DNA from: Megamonas funiformis
GTDB lineage: Bacteria > Bacillota > Negativicutes > Selenomonadales > Selenomonadaceae
Reading direction: 5' to 3'
NCBI RefSeq assembly: GCF_010669225.1
Contig: NZ_CP048627.1
Span: 1,811,292-1,875,291, forward strand
Length of the DNA: 64,000 bases
Of this stretch, positions 17,542 to 25,846 are shown piece after piece. The notes beneath the pieces are model-generated. The model ran no database searches and was not told the DNA's origin. It saw only the letters and a list, made by a program, of their open reading frames with translations. Both the position numbers and the translations under genes were made by a program. Every line of letters starts with the position of its first letter. The first letter of the stretch is position 1.

Positions 17542-18179
17542 TACTCTTTAATCCTCCCAATAATTGTTTCTCCACCGACAACTTTGTCGCCTTTTTTTAC
17601 TAATAATTCTACATTTTTTGGTACAACAACTTCTGTGCAAGAACCAAAGCGAATCATACCGTATAATTCACCTTTAGAAAGTCCATCATTTAAAGTAACC
17701 CAAGAAACAATTCTGCGAGCTAAAATACCTGCAATTTGCGTTACTGTTATGCGCAAATCCTCATTTTCAATACCTATCATATGACGTTCATTTTCAAAAC
17801 CTACATCTTTTTTATATGCAGGGTCAAATCTTCCACAACTATATTGCTGACATTTTATTTCGCCTGCAATTGGGCTGCGATTTACATGTACATTAAATAC
17901 TGATAAGAATATTACTACTTTTCGACCTGGAGCTTTTATAAACTCATCATTATCTACATCTGATACTTCCATCACTGTCCCATCTGCCGGAGATACTAAA
18001 ATATCTTTTCCTTGTGGAATATTACGACGTGGATTGCGGAAAAAATACGTGAAAAATAACGTTAATATCGCAGGAAAAACAGCAACTACAGGATGCACAA
18101 AATAACCCAAAAGAAAGGTAATTACTACACCAATACCAATGAACGGAAACCCTTCTTTAACAATGGGCAATCTTAACAC
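17541..18179 (-). CDS. psd: Phosphatidylserine decarboxylase, short form
   Basis: A 212-residue pyruvoyl-dependent decarboxylase that converts phosphatidylserine to phosphatidylethanolamine. Two N-terminal hydrophobic stretches precede the catalytic part. SVFNVHVNRSPIAG is a family signature. Self-cleavage is expected at the G-S of IRFGSCTE near the C-terminus, making the pyruvoyl alpha chain. The short length matches the archaeal/Firmicutes class rather than the 320-residue E. coli type. It begins the psd-pssA-glycosyltransferase run. Confidence 0.93.
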   Translation of the reverse strand: MLRLPIVKEGFPFIGIGVVITFLLGYFVHPVVAVFPAILTLFFTYFFRNPRRNIPQGKDILVSPADGTVMEVSDVDNDEFIKAPGRKVVIFLSVFNVHVNRSPIAGEIKCQQYSCGRFDPAYKKDVGFENERHMIGIENEDLRITVTQIAGILARRIVSWVTLNDGLSKGELYGMIRFGSCTEVVVPKNVELLVKKGDKVVGGETIIGRIKE

Positions 18180-18293
18180 TCCAACCCCTCCTATGAAAAA
18201 TTACTAAAAACCCTTAAAAACATTATATGCTATCCTAAAATATTTGTCTATCTAGACTATTTATTTTTATATATTTATTTAATTAATTATTTA

Positions 18294-19022
18294 TTATTTT
18301 TTAGAAGCTTTTACCGCCATTACAAATCGTGGCAAAGCCATCAATCTGCCTATGCGTTTTGGCTGTAGCATACCCCTAAATAACCATTCTAATTTGGCTT
18401 TTTGCATCCAAAGTGGTGCTCTTTTCATAACACCTGCCATAACATCAAATGTACCACCTACGCCTATGCATAGTGGACAATTCAATTCCTGCATATGCGC
18501 CTTTAGCCATTTTTCTTGTTTTGGCACGCCCAAAGCTGCCAATAATAAATCTGGCTTAGCTTCTTTTATCTGAGCAATTATTTCAGCCTCATCTTCAGCT
18601 GTAAAAAATCCATCTCGTGTTCCTACTATTTGAATACCTAGATAATCTTTTTCTGCTTTTGCTTTTGCTTTTTCTGCTACACCTGGAGCAGAACCAAAGA
18701 AAAATATACGTCTTTTTTTCGCAGGAGCATTAGCAAATAAAGCTTGTACTAAATCAAAACCTGCTACCCTCTCTGGCATTTGCACTCCTAAATAATTAGA
18801 AGCCCAAACTGTACCTGCACCATCGGGAACTACTAAATCAGCAGTGTTTAAAATTTCTTTCAATTCAGTATCATGTGTTGCTCGCATAATCATCTCTGCA
18901 TTAGCAGTTGCTATCAAATGCGGTTTTTCACTGTCCATAAAAGCTTCAGCTATTTTCACAGCTTCACCCATGGTCAAAGCTGCGACTCTCACTCCTAATA
19001 TATCTGCTTTACGAAACTCCAA
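18294..19022 (-). CDS. WecG/TagA/CpsF family glycosyltransferase
   Basis: A 242-residue member of the GT26 family, which transfers N-acetylmannosamine(-uronic acid) to undecaprenyl-linked GlcNAc in teichoic acid or ECA synthesis. Signature segments: ATANAEMIMRA, VVPDGAGTVWAS, RVAGFDLVQAL, FFFGSAPGVAEKA, LLAALGVPKQEKW and GVGGTFDVMAG. I place the start at the TTG 19022, eight bases after AAAAAGGAG; an ATG further up (19064) lacks a good site. In a diderm Negativicute the product is probably a surface polysaccharide. Exact acceptor unknown. Confidence 0.85.
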   Translation of the reverse strand: MEFRKADILGVRVAALTMGEAVKIAEAFMDSEKPHLIATANAEMIMRATHDTELKEILNTADLVVPDGAGTVWASNYLGVQMPERVAGFDLVQALFANAPAKKRRIFFFGSAPGVAEKAKAKAEKDYLGIQIVGTRDGFFTAEDEAEIIAQIKEAKPDLLLAALGVPKQEKWLKAHMQELNCPLCIGVGGTFDVMAGVMKRAPLWMQKAKLEWLFRGMLQPKRIGRLMALPRFVMAVKASKK

Positions 19023-19129
19023 GAGAAACTCTCCTTTTTTATAACTTTTTATGATAAAGTCCATAATTCACAAATATATATTTTAGCATAAAGAATTATA
19101 TACATCAATGAAATATCTATCAATTATAC

Positions 19130-19159
19130 TTGCAAAACCTATCCTATTTATATTATACT
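19130..19159 (+). promoter_or_regulatory. Probable obgE promoter
   Basis: TTGCAA (19130-19135), 18-base spacer, TATACT (19154-19159). About 105 bases of AT-rich leader follow before the obgE start. Confidence 0.5.
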
Positions 19160-19267
19160 ACAAATTTGCTATACTCTTTACAAATTATTATTTTTTTGGT
19201 ATGTTTAGTGCCATAGAATATTTTTTGGTAATTTAATATTAATTTTATTTTAATAAGGTAGGAAAAA

Positions 19268-20554
19268 ATGCAATTTATTGACAGAACAAAAATTATTGTA
19301 AAAGCAGGCGATGGTGGACACGGAAAATCTGCTTTTCGCCGTGAAAAATTCATACCTAAAGGTGGACCAAGTGGCGGTGATGGCGGTCGTGGTGCTGACG
19401 TCATTTTAAAAGTTGACCGCAATATGAATACACTTTTAGATTTCCGTTATCATCGCAAATTCGTTGGTAAAAACGGTGGCAATGGTGATATAAAAAATCA
19501 ATATGGTAAAAATGCACCTCAATGCATTATCAAAGTGCCAGCTGGTACTTTAGTCAAAGATGCTGAAACAGGTGAAGTTTTAGCTGACCTCGTAAATGAA
19601 GGTGATGAAGCAATCGTTGCTAAAGGCGGTCGCGGTGGTCGTGGAAATGCTAAATTCGCCACTAGTGCTAATCGTGCTCCTACATTTGCTGAACTCGGTG
19701 AACCTGGTGAAGGTAGAACACTTCTTTTAGAATTAAAATTATTAGCTGATGTTGGCTTAGTAGGCTATCCAAGTGTTGGTAAATCTAGTATCATCGCAAG
19801 TGTATCAGCAGCTCGCCCTGAAATTGCTGATTATCACTTCACTACTATAACTCCAGTTTTAGGTGTAGTAAGTCTTGGAGATGCTCAAAACTTTGTCATG
19901 GCTGATATTCCAGGTCTTATCGAAGGAGCTTCTGAAGGCGTTGGTCTTGGTCATGATTTCTTACGTCATATTGAACGCACAAAAGTTATCATTCACGTTT
20001 TAGATGCTTCTGGCATTGAAGGACGCGACCCTGTAGAAGACTTCTACAAAATAAATAAAGAATTATCTTTATACAGCCCAAAACTTGCTAAACGCAGTCA
20101 AGTAATCGCAGCTAATAAACTTGATTTACCACAAGCTAGTGAAAACTTAGCTCGAATTCAAGAAATGGCTGAAAAAGAAGGCTTAAAAGTTTTCCCTGTA
20201 TCTGCAGCAACTAAAGAAGGTCTTCAAGATTTAATGCGTTATGTATATCAAATGCTTCAAGATTATGTTGAAGAAGTAGATGAAGAAGATAATGCAGAAA
20301 AAATTTACAATGCTCAAGAAGATGACGCTGATGATATCACTATCAAACGTGATATGACAGGTCAAGGCTTTATCGTTTCTGGTAAATCTTTAGAAAAACT
20401 CGTTGCCATGACTAACTTTGGCAATGATGAAGCAATTCGTCGTTTCCAATATATTTGGAGATTAAAAGGTATCGATGAAAAACTTCGCGCTAAAGGTATT
20501 AAAGAAGGCGATACTGTATATATCGGTGAAATGGAATTTGAATATAGACAATAA
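19268..20554 (+). CDS. obgE: GTPase ObgE/CgtA
   Basis: A 428-residue ribosome-assembly GTPase. It shows the glycine-rich Obg fold (residues 1-158, with repeated GGxGG-type turns), the G domain with GYPSVGKSS (G1), DIPGLIEGASEGVGLG (G3) and NKLD (G4), and the C-terminal OCT domain (from about 340) ending in GEMEFEYRQ. The length is standard. It is followed by a terminator, so it may be expressed apart from yhbY. Confidence 0.97.
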   Translation: MQFIDRTKIIVKAGDGGHGKSAFRREKFIPKGGPSGGDGGRGADVILKVDRNMNTLLDFRYHRKFVGKNGGNGDIKNQYGKNAPQCIIKVPAGTLVKDAETGEVLADLVNEGDEAIVAKGGRGGRGNAKFATSANRAPTFAELGEPGEGRTLLLELKLLADVGLVGYPSVGKSSIIASVSAARPEIADYHFTTITPVLGVVSLGDAQNFVMADIPGLIEGASEGVGLGHDFLRHIERTKVIIHVLDASGIEGRDPVEDFYKINKELSLYSPKLAKRSQVIAANKLDLPQASENLARIQEMAEKEGLKVFPVSAATKEGLQDLMRYVYQMLQDYVEEVDEEDNAEKIYNAQEDDADDITIKRDMTGQGFIVSGKSLEKLVAMTNFGNDEAIRRFQYIWRLKGIDEKLRAKGIKEGDTVYIGEMEFEYRQ

Positions 20555-20613
20555 TATATAGCTATTGTTTTAATTTAAATTTCTAAGTTAGCAAATCACA
20601 TAAAGAATTTTTA

Positions 20614-20666
20614 TTTTAGTGGGTATTTTAATTAGGTAAAAACTTAATTATACCCACTAAAAAATT
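20614..20666 (+). terminator. Intrinsic terminator after obgE
   Basis: TTTTAGTGGGTAT (20614-20626) pairs perfectly with ATACCCACTAAAA (20650-20662). Further weak pairing occurs inside the loop, and the U-tract is short. Confidence 0.65.
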
Positions 20667-20703
20667 ATTTAATTTTAAAACTTATTTATAGGAGGATTTT
20701 TCA

Positions 20704-21009
20704 TTGATAAAAAACACACTCACAGGTAAACAAAAAAGATTTTTACGCTCTTTAGGTATGACATTAGAGCCAATCGTTCCAATCGGCAAAGAAGGCATCA
20801 CTCCTGCTGTTGTAAACAGTGCTGATGAAGCTATTGAAAAACGTGAACTCATCAAGGTTCGTGTTCTTCAAAACTGCCCAGAAGATATTGAAGTTGCTAT
20901 CACTACTTTAGCAGAACGCACTAATTGTGATTTAGTTCAAGTCATTGGTCGTAACGGTCTTTTATGGCGTCGCAATTTCAAAAAACCAAAAATCGAACTT
21001 CCTAAATAA
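20704..21009 (+). CDS. yhbY: Ribosome assembly RNA-binding protein YhbY
   Basis: A 101-residue CRS1-YhbY (KH-like) domain protein that associates with the pre-50S ribosomal subunit. Recognisable segments: LTGKQKRFLRSLG, PIVPIGKEGITPAVV, ALIEKRELIKVRVL-like (here AIEKRELIKVRVL) and VIGRNGLLWR. The start codon is TTG, preceded by a strong TAGGAGG. It sits in the conserved obgE-yhbY-proB-proA order. Confidence 0.93.
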   Translation: MIKNTLTGKQKRFLRSLGMTLEPIVPIGKEGITPAVVNSADEAIEKRELIKVRVLQNCPEDIEVAITTLAERTNCDLVQVIGRNGLLWRRNFKKPKIELPK

Positions 21010-21055
21010 TATAATTTAACAAATAAAAATATAAATAATGAAATGAGTAAAGATT

Positions 21056-22186
21056 ATGTTACCTCGTCAAGAATTAACTAAAGCCAAACGTATTGTAATC
21101 AAAGTCGGCACTAGTACTTTAAATTATGATACAGGAAAATTAAATATCTCAAGAATAGAACATCTAGTACGTGAACTTTCCGATTTAGCTAATCAAGGAA
21201 AAGAAATAATTCTCGTTTCTTCAGGAGCTGTAGGTGCAGGTCTTGAACGTATGAAGAAAAATACTCGACCAGCAAGTATTCCCGAAAAACAAGCAATGGC
21301 TGCTGTAGGTCAAGGAATATTGATGCATATATATGAAAAATTATTTGCAGAATATGACCAAATAGTAGCTCAAGTTTTATTGACTAAAGAAAATTCTCGT
21401 CAATATTCTCAATATATAAATTCACGCAACGCTTTGATGGCTTTATTATCCATGGGGGTAATTCCTATCATCAATGAAAATGATGCTGTTGCCGTTGATG
21501 AATTAAAAATTGGCGATAATGACACTTTATCTGCAACTGTTGCAACTTTAGTAGATGCTGACGCTTTAATAATTTTATCCGATATTGATGGATTATATAC
21601 TGCTAATCCAAGCAAAGATAAAAACGCAAAACTTCTCCATGAAGTACCACATATCACTCCTGAAATTGAAAATATGGCTGGTGGTGCTGGTACATCTATG
21701 GGAACAGGCGGAATGAGTACTAAAATCAAAGCAGCTAAAATAGCTATTAATTCCGGCTGTACAATGGTCATCGCCTCAGGTTCAGAACATGATGTTTTAC
21801 GTCGTTTATTAAAAGGTGAAGAGCTAGGCACTATCTTCCCTGCTAAAGAAACTCATCTTAAACAACGCAAATCTTGGCTTGCTTTTGGCAAACAAATAGC
21901 TGGCGATATCATTGTCGACAAAGGCTGTGAAAAAGCTGTGCTTTCTGGTTCTAGTTTACTAGCTGTAGGCATTTTAGCTATAGCAGGTGAATTTAAACAG
22001 GGAAATACTGTACGTATTTTATCTCAATCTGGTCGTGAAATTGCTCGTGGCAGTGTAAATTATAGTTCTCAAACATTACAAAAATTAAAAGGTTTACACT
22101 CCGACGAATTTAAAAATATTTTATTGGACAATTCACCAATATTTGATGAAGCTGTTCATCGTGATAATATGGTTATTATGGTCTAA
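21056..22186 (+). CDS. proB: Glutamate 5-kinase
   Basis: The first enzyme of proline synthesis; phosphorylates glutamate. The amino-acid kinase domain (about 1-255) has IVIKVGTSTLNYD, LVSSGAVGAGLERM, NENDAVAVDELKIGDND and GGMSTKIKAAKIA. A PUA domain follows (about 275-360, KGCEKAVLSGSSLLAVGI). The ribosome binding site is weak (GAGTAAAG). proA follows after 17 bases. Confidence 0.95.
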   Translation: MLPRQELTKAKRIVIKVGTSTLNYDTGKLNISRIEHLVRELSDLANQGKEIILVSSGAVGAGLERMKKNTRPASIPEKQAMAAVGQGILMHIYEKLFAEYDQIVAQVLLTKENSRQYSQYINSRNALMALLSMGVIPIINENDAVAVDELKIGDNDTLSATVATLVDADALIILSDIDGLYTANPSKDKNAKLLHEVPHITPEIENMAGGAGTSMGTGGMSTKIKAAKIAINSGCTMVIASGSEHDVLRRLLKGEELGTIFPAKETHLKQRKSWLAFGKQIAGDIIVDKGCEKAVLSGSSLLAVGILAIAGEFKQGNTVRILSQSGREIARGSVNYSSQTLQKLKGLHSDEFKNILLDNSPIFDEAVHRDNMVIMV

Positions 22187-22203
22187 TTAAAAAAGGTGAT
22201 TAT

Positions 22204-23475
22204 ATGAGTTCAAATGTACAAATAGATATAAAAGAAATCATTACTAATCAAGCAATGATGGCCAAAAAAGCCTCTCAAAAATTGGCTACATTATCTTCAT
22301 TAGAAAAAAATAAAGCTTTACTTACTATGGCACATGCTTTAGAAGTAAAAACTCCAATTATTTTAGAAGAAAATAATATTGATATGGAAAATGGTCGCCA
22401 AAAAGGCTTATCTGCTTCTTTGCTAGATAGATTGCTTTTGACTACAGAACGAATTGCTCAAATGGCTGATGGTCTTCGTCAAATTGCTAATTTAAACGAC
22501 CCTGTTGGTAATGGCATCATGTCTTGCCGTCGTCCTAATGGCTTAGATATTCGCTGTATTCGTGTACCACTTGGTCTTGTTGGCATAGTTTATGAAGCTC
22601 GTCCAAATGTTACAGCTGATGCCATAGGTCTTTGCTTAAAATCTGGTAATGCTGTGATTTTACGTGGCGGTTCAGAAGCTATTCATTCAAATAAAATCTT
22701 AGCTTCCATCTTAGCTGAAGCTGCTTATAGCGCAGGTATTCCTCATGGAGCTATTCAATTTGTCAGCATAACAGAACATGAGGCTGTAGATGTGATGATG
22801 CGTTTAAATAAGTATGTTGATGTAATCATTCCACGCGGTGGCGCTGGTTTAATAAAACGTGTAGTTGAAAATAGTTCTGTTCCTGTAATTGAAACTGGCG
22901 TAGGTATTTGTCATGTATTTGTTGATGAATTTGCTGATTTAGAATTAGCTACAAAAATCATTCTCAATGCTAAGACTTCTCGTCCTGCAGTCTGCAACGC
23001 TATAGAAACAGTTTTAATTGACCAAAAAATTGCCAACGAATATCTTCCTATGATTTGTCAAAAATTATCAGAGGCTAAAGTTGAAATTCGTGGCTGTGAA
23101 AAATGTTTGGCTATTTGCCCTGAATTAAAAACTGCTACCAAAGAAGATTGGTCTACTGAATATGGAGATTTAATTATTTCTATAAAAATAGTTGAAAATA
23201 TTGATGAGGCTATTTCTCATATCAATACTTATGGCAGTGGTCATTCTGAAGCCATCATCACAACTAATTATAATAACGCTTTGAAATTCCAAAAATTAGT
23301 AGATGCTTCTGCTGTATATGTAAATGCTTCTACACGTTTCACTGATGGAAATGAATTTGGTTTTGGTGCAGAAATCGGCATTAGTACACAAAAACTCCAT
23401 GCACGTGGGCCAATGGGACTAGAAGCTTTAACTACCATGAAATATTTAATTTATGGTGAAGGTCAAATTCGTTAA
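22204..23475 (+). CDS. proA: Glutamate-5-semialdehyde dehydrogenase
   Basis: A 423-residue NADPH-dependent reductase of glutamyl phosphate, partner of ProB. The aldehyde-dehydrogenase fold is seen in IRVPLGLVGIVYEARPNV, LRGGSEAIHSN, IPRGGAGLIKRVV and the nucleophile cysteine in SRPAVCNAIETVL. GFGAEIGISTQKLHARGPMG is the conserved C-terminal block. The stop codon shares one base with the start of a small membrane ORF (TAATG). Confidence 0.96.
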   Translation: MSSNVQIDIKEIITNQAMMAKKASQKLATLSSLEKNKALLTMAHALEVKTPIILEENNIDMENGRQKGLSASLLDRLLLTTERIAQMADGLRQIANLNDPVGNGIMSCRRPNGLDIRCIRVPLGLVGIVYEARPNVTADAIGLCLKSGNAVILRGGSEAIHSNKILASILAEAAYSAGIPHGAIQFVSITEHEAVDVMMRLNKYVDVIIPRGGAGLIKRVVENSSVPVIETGVGICHVFVDEFADLELATKIILNAKTSRPAVCNAIETVLIDQKIANEYLPMICQKLSEAKVEIRGCEKCLAICPELKTATKEDWSTEYGDLIISIKIVENIDEAISHINTYGSGHSEAIITTNYNNALKFQKLVDASAVYVNASTRFTDGNEFGFGAEIGISTQKLHARGPMGLEALTTMKYLIYGEGQIR

Positions 23476-23630
23476 TGTTTAAATATTTATCTAATTGTCT
23501 AAAATTATTAAAACAATATTATTCCACTCCAAAAGGTCATCATGATATTTTAGATTATAGTCGTGCTTTTTTCTTATTTATATTTTTATCTATAATTTTT
23601 TCCCTTATTTTAATATATATTTTCTATTAA
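23475..23630 (+). CDS. Small membrane protein, 51 aa, coupled to proA
   Basis: This frame starts at an ATG inside the proA stop (TAATG) and runs 51 codons to TAA. The first half is polar (MFKYLSNCLKLLKQYY, then HHDILDYSRA). The second half is one strong membrane segment, FFLFIFLSIIFSLILIYIFY, at the very C-terminus. It is not a family I recognise. The tight coupling and the hydrophobic end argue for a real gene, but AT-rich DNA easily yields such codons, so confidence is moderate. nadD follows after 27 bases. Confidence 0.5.
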   Translation: MFKYLSNCLKLLKQYYSTPKGHHDILDYSRAFFLFIFLSIIFSLILIYIFY

Positions 23631-23657
23631 AACTATTAAAGTTTGGAGATATTTATC

Positions 23658-24248
23658 ATGAAAAAAATAGGTATTATGGGTGGTACATTCGACCCAATTC
23701 ACGTCGGACATTTAATGATAGCGGAAGCTGTTTGGGATGAATTTAAACTAGATAAAGTTATCTTCATTCCTTCAGCTAATCCCCCTCATAAACACAGTGT
23801 AATGACCTCGGCTAAACATCGTTTTAATATGACATTACTTGCAACTTGCTCCAATCCTCATTTTGAAGTATCTTCTATTGAGATGGAACGTTCTGGTCCA
23901 TCATATACCATAGATACGATAAAAGCACTTAAAACTATCTATGGTGAAGATACTGATTTTTATTTTATTATCGGTGCTGATTGTATCAATGATTTACCTA
24001 CATGGCATAAAATTGATGAACTGCTTGCAAGTTGCAAATTCATTGCTACAAAACGACCAAGCTATACTTTAGATTTAACTACCATTCAACAACATTTTAA
24101 AAATTTCAATATAACACTTCTAGAGACACCTGAACTTGAAATATCTTCTACAGATATTAGACAACGTATAAAAAAAGGATATTCTATACAATATATAACT
24201 ACAGAACAAGTTCAGCAATATATTCGTAAAGAAGAACTTTATTTATAA
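23658..24248 (+). CDS. nadD: Nicotinate-nucleotide adenylyltransferase
   Basis: A 196-residue nucleotidyltransferase making deamido-NAD from nicotinate mononucleotide and ATP. Motifs: GIMGGTFDPIHVGHLM (H-x-G-H), FIPSANPPHK, FIIGADCINDLPTWH and ISSTDIRQRIKKG. I choose ATG 23658, with TTTGGAG 10-15 bases upstream; a TTG frame five codons earlier overlaps that site. In many Firmicutes yqeK and rsfS follow nadD; neither is seen here. Confidence 0.95.
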   Translation: MKKIGIMGGTFDPIHVGHLMIAEAVWDEFKLDKVIFIPSANPPHKHSVMTSAKHRFNMTLLATCSNPHFEVSSIEMERSGPSYTIDTIKALKTIYGEDTDFYFIIGADCINDLPTWHKIDELLASCKFIATKRPSYTLDLTTIQQHFKNFNITLLETPELEISSTDIRQRIKKGYSIQYITTEQVQQYIRKEELYL

Positions 24249-24301
24249 ACAAGCTTATTGTATAATGTTTATAATTAAATTACACTTAGAGAAGGAGAAC
24301 C

Positions 24302-25258
24302 ATGATGTTAGGTGATTTATTACGTGAAACACGTGAACAAAAGAAATTATCATTAGAAGATGTAGAACAAGGTACTAATATACGTAAATTATATATAAAA
24401 TCCATTGAAGATGGTGATTATGATAAACTTCCTGGCGAAGTATTTTTAAAAGGTTTTATCAAAACATATGGTAAATTTTTAGGTTTAAACAGCCTAGAAC
24501 TTATTGAGCAATACAAAAAAGAAAAAAATGCGTCTGCCTCTGAAAAAGAAGTAGAACCAACTAATCAAGTTCAAAAACAACCTGTTTCTCCTGCTCAACC
24601 TCCAAAAGTTGAAGAAAAAATAACTGAAAAAACTGCTGAACCAACTAAAGAAAAAAACATTCCTAAAATAGACTCTTTTGCTAGCAATCAAGCATATTTG
24701 CAACCAACTAAATCCAATAGCAAAAAAAATATTTTTCTCGTTATTATCATCTTAATTGTTATAATCGGCGGTGCAGTATTCTTTTTATCTAGCCAAGATA
24801 CTTCTGATACTAAAGCTCCTGTACATACTACACAGCAGGAATCTACACAACAACCAGAGCAACAAGCTCAACAACCTGCTTCAGCTCCAGTTGTAAATGG
24901 AGCTGAAGTAACAGCTGTATTTAATGAAGATTGTTGGACTGAAGTAAAAGTTGATGGTAACGTTGTTCTTTCTGAAACTGTAAAAAAAGGTAGCAATTTA
25001 AATTGGAAAGGTAATAATCAAATAGATATTACTGTAGGTAATGCTGGTGCTATTGATATTACATTCAACAATCAACCAGTTGGCAAATTAGGTGATATCG
25101 GTGCTGTTGTAACTAAGTCCTTCGTTGCTCCAAATGCACAAAATGCTCAAAATCAGCAACCAGCTACAGCTCAACCACAAAATCCAGCTCCTGCTAATAA
25201 TGCACAAAACGCACCTGCTGCCAATGCTCAAAATGCTACTCAGCAACAAGCAAAATAA
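24302..25258 (+). CDS. rodZ: RodZ-like cytoskeletal HTH membrane protein
   Basis: 318 residues in the RodZ layout: an N-terminal HTH_25 domain (1-75, LGDLLRETREQKKLSLEDVE and LPGEVFLKGFIKTYGKFLGL), an acidic/proline linker, one membrane segment (about 142-162, IFLVIIILIVIIGGAVFFL), then an outer DUF4115-like beta domain (about 198-265) and an A/N/Q/P-rich tail (about 268-318). RodZ links MreB to the cell-wall elongation complex; mreBCD and mrdA lie 10 kb downstream. The start may be ATG 24302 or the next ATG 24305. Confidence 0.85.
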   Translation: MMLGDLLRETREQKKLSLEDVEQGTNIRKLYIKSIEDGDYDKLPGEVFLKGFIKTYGKFLGLNSLELIEQYKKEKNASASEKEVEPTNQVQKQPVSPAQPPKVEEKITEKTAEPTKEKNIPKIDSFASNQAYLQPTKSNSKKNIFLVIIILIVIIGGAVFFLSSQDTSDTKAPVHTTQQESTQQPEQQAQQPASAPVVNGAEVTAVFNEDCWTEVKVDGNVVLSETVKKGSNLNWKGNNQIDITVGNAGAIDITFNNQPVGKLGDIGAVVTKSFVAPNAQNAQNQQPATAQPQNPAPANNAQNAPAANAQNATQQQAK

Positions 25259-25292
25259 TTAAAAAATTACAGACTTACTTAGAGGTGATATT

Positions 25293-25763
25293 ATGAAATG
25301 CCCATTCTGTGCAGCTCCCGACAGCCGTGTAGTAGATTCCCGTACTACTGATGATGGTAATTCTATAAGACGACGCCGCGAATGTACAGTTTGCGGGAAA
25401 AGATTTACCACTTATGAAACTGTGGAAAAAGTACCTTTAATGGTCATAAAAAATGATGGTAGTCGTGCTGTATTCGCTAAAGAAAAAATTCTCCAAGGTA
25501 TTATTCGCTCTTGTTATAAACGAGATATACCTACTGAAAAAATCATCAAATTAGCTGATGATATTGAACGCGAAATCTGCAATACGATGAAACATGAAAT
25601 TCCCAGCAAGATTATTGGTGAAATCGTCATGAAACATCTCAAGACTTTCGATAAAGTTGCCTATATTCGTTTTGCTTCTGTTTATCGTAAATTCTCAGAT
25701 ATCGATAATTTCAAGCAAGAATTAGAAAATCTTAATTCTATGAATAAAGATAAACTAAAATAA
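25293..25763 (+). CDS. nrdR: Transcriptional repressor NrdR
   Basis: A 156-residue regulator of ribonucleotide reductase genes. The zinc ribbon is CPFC at residues 3-6 with CTVC later. Next come the basic stretch [17 protein letters not shown] and an ATP-cone domain (about 50-140, [20 protein letters not shown]). The ATP cone senses dATP/ATP. No nrd genes are in this window. A terminator follows immediately. Confidence 0.95.
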   Translation: MKCPFCAAPDSRVVDSRTTDDGNSIRRRRECTVCGKRFTTYETVEKVPLMVIKNDGSRAVFAKEKILQGIIRSCYKRDIPTEKIIKLADDIEREICNTMKHEIPSKIIGEIVMKHLKTFDKVAYIRFASVYRKFSDIDNFKQELENLNSMNKDKLK

Positions 25764-25770
25764 ATTTATT

Positions 25771-25795
25771 CAAGCTCACTTTTGTGAGCTTTTTT
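25771..25795 (+). terminator. Intrinsic terminator after nrdR
   Basis: AAGCTCAC-ttt-GTGAGCTT with a six-base U-tract (TTTTTTCTT), eight bases past the nrdR stop. Confidence 0.85.
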
Positions 25796-25846
25796 CTTAT
25801 TTATTATCATAAATTTAACTATAAAATAAAGGAGAATACGCCCACT

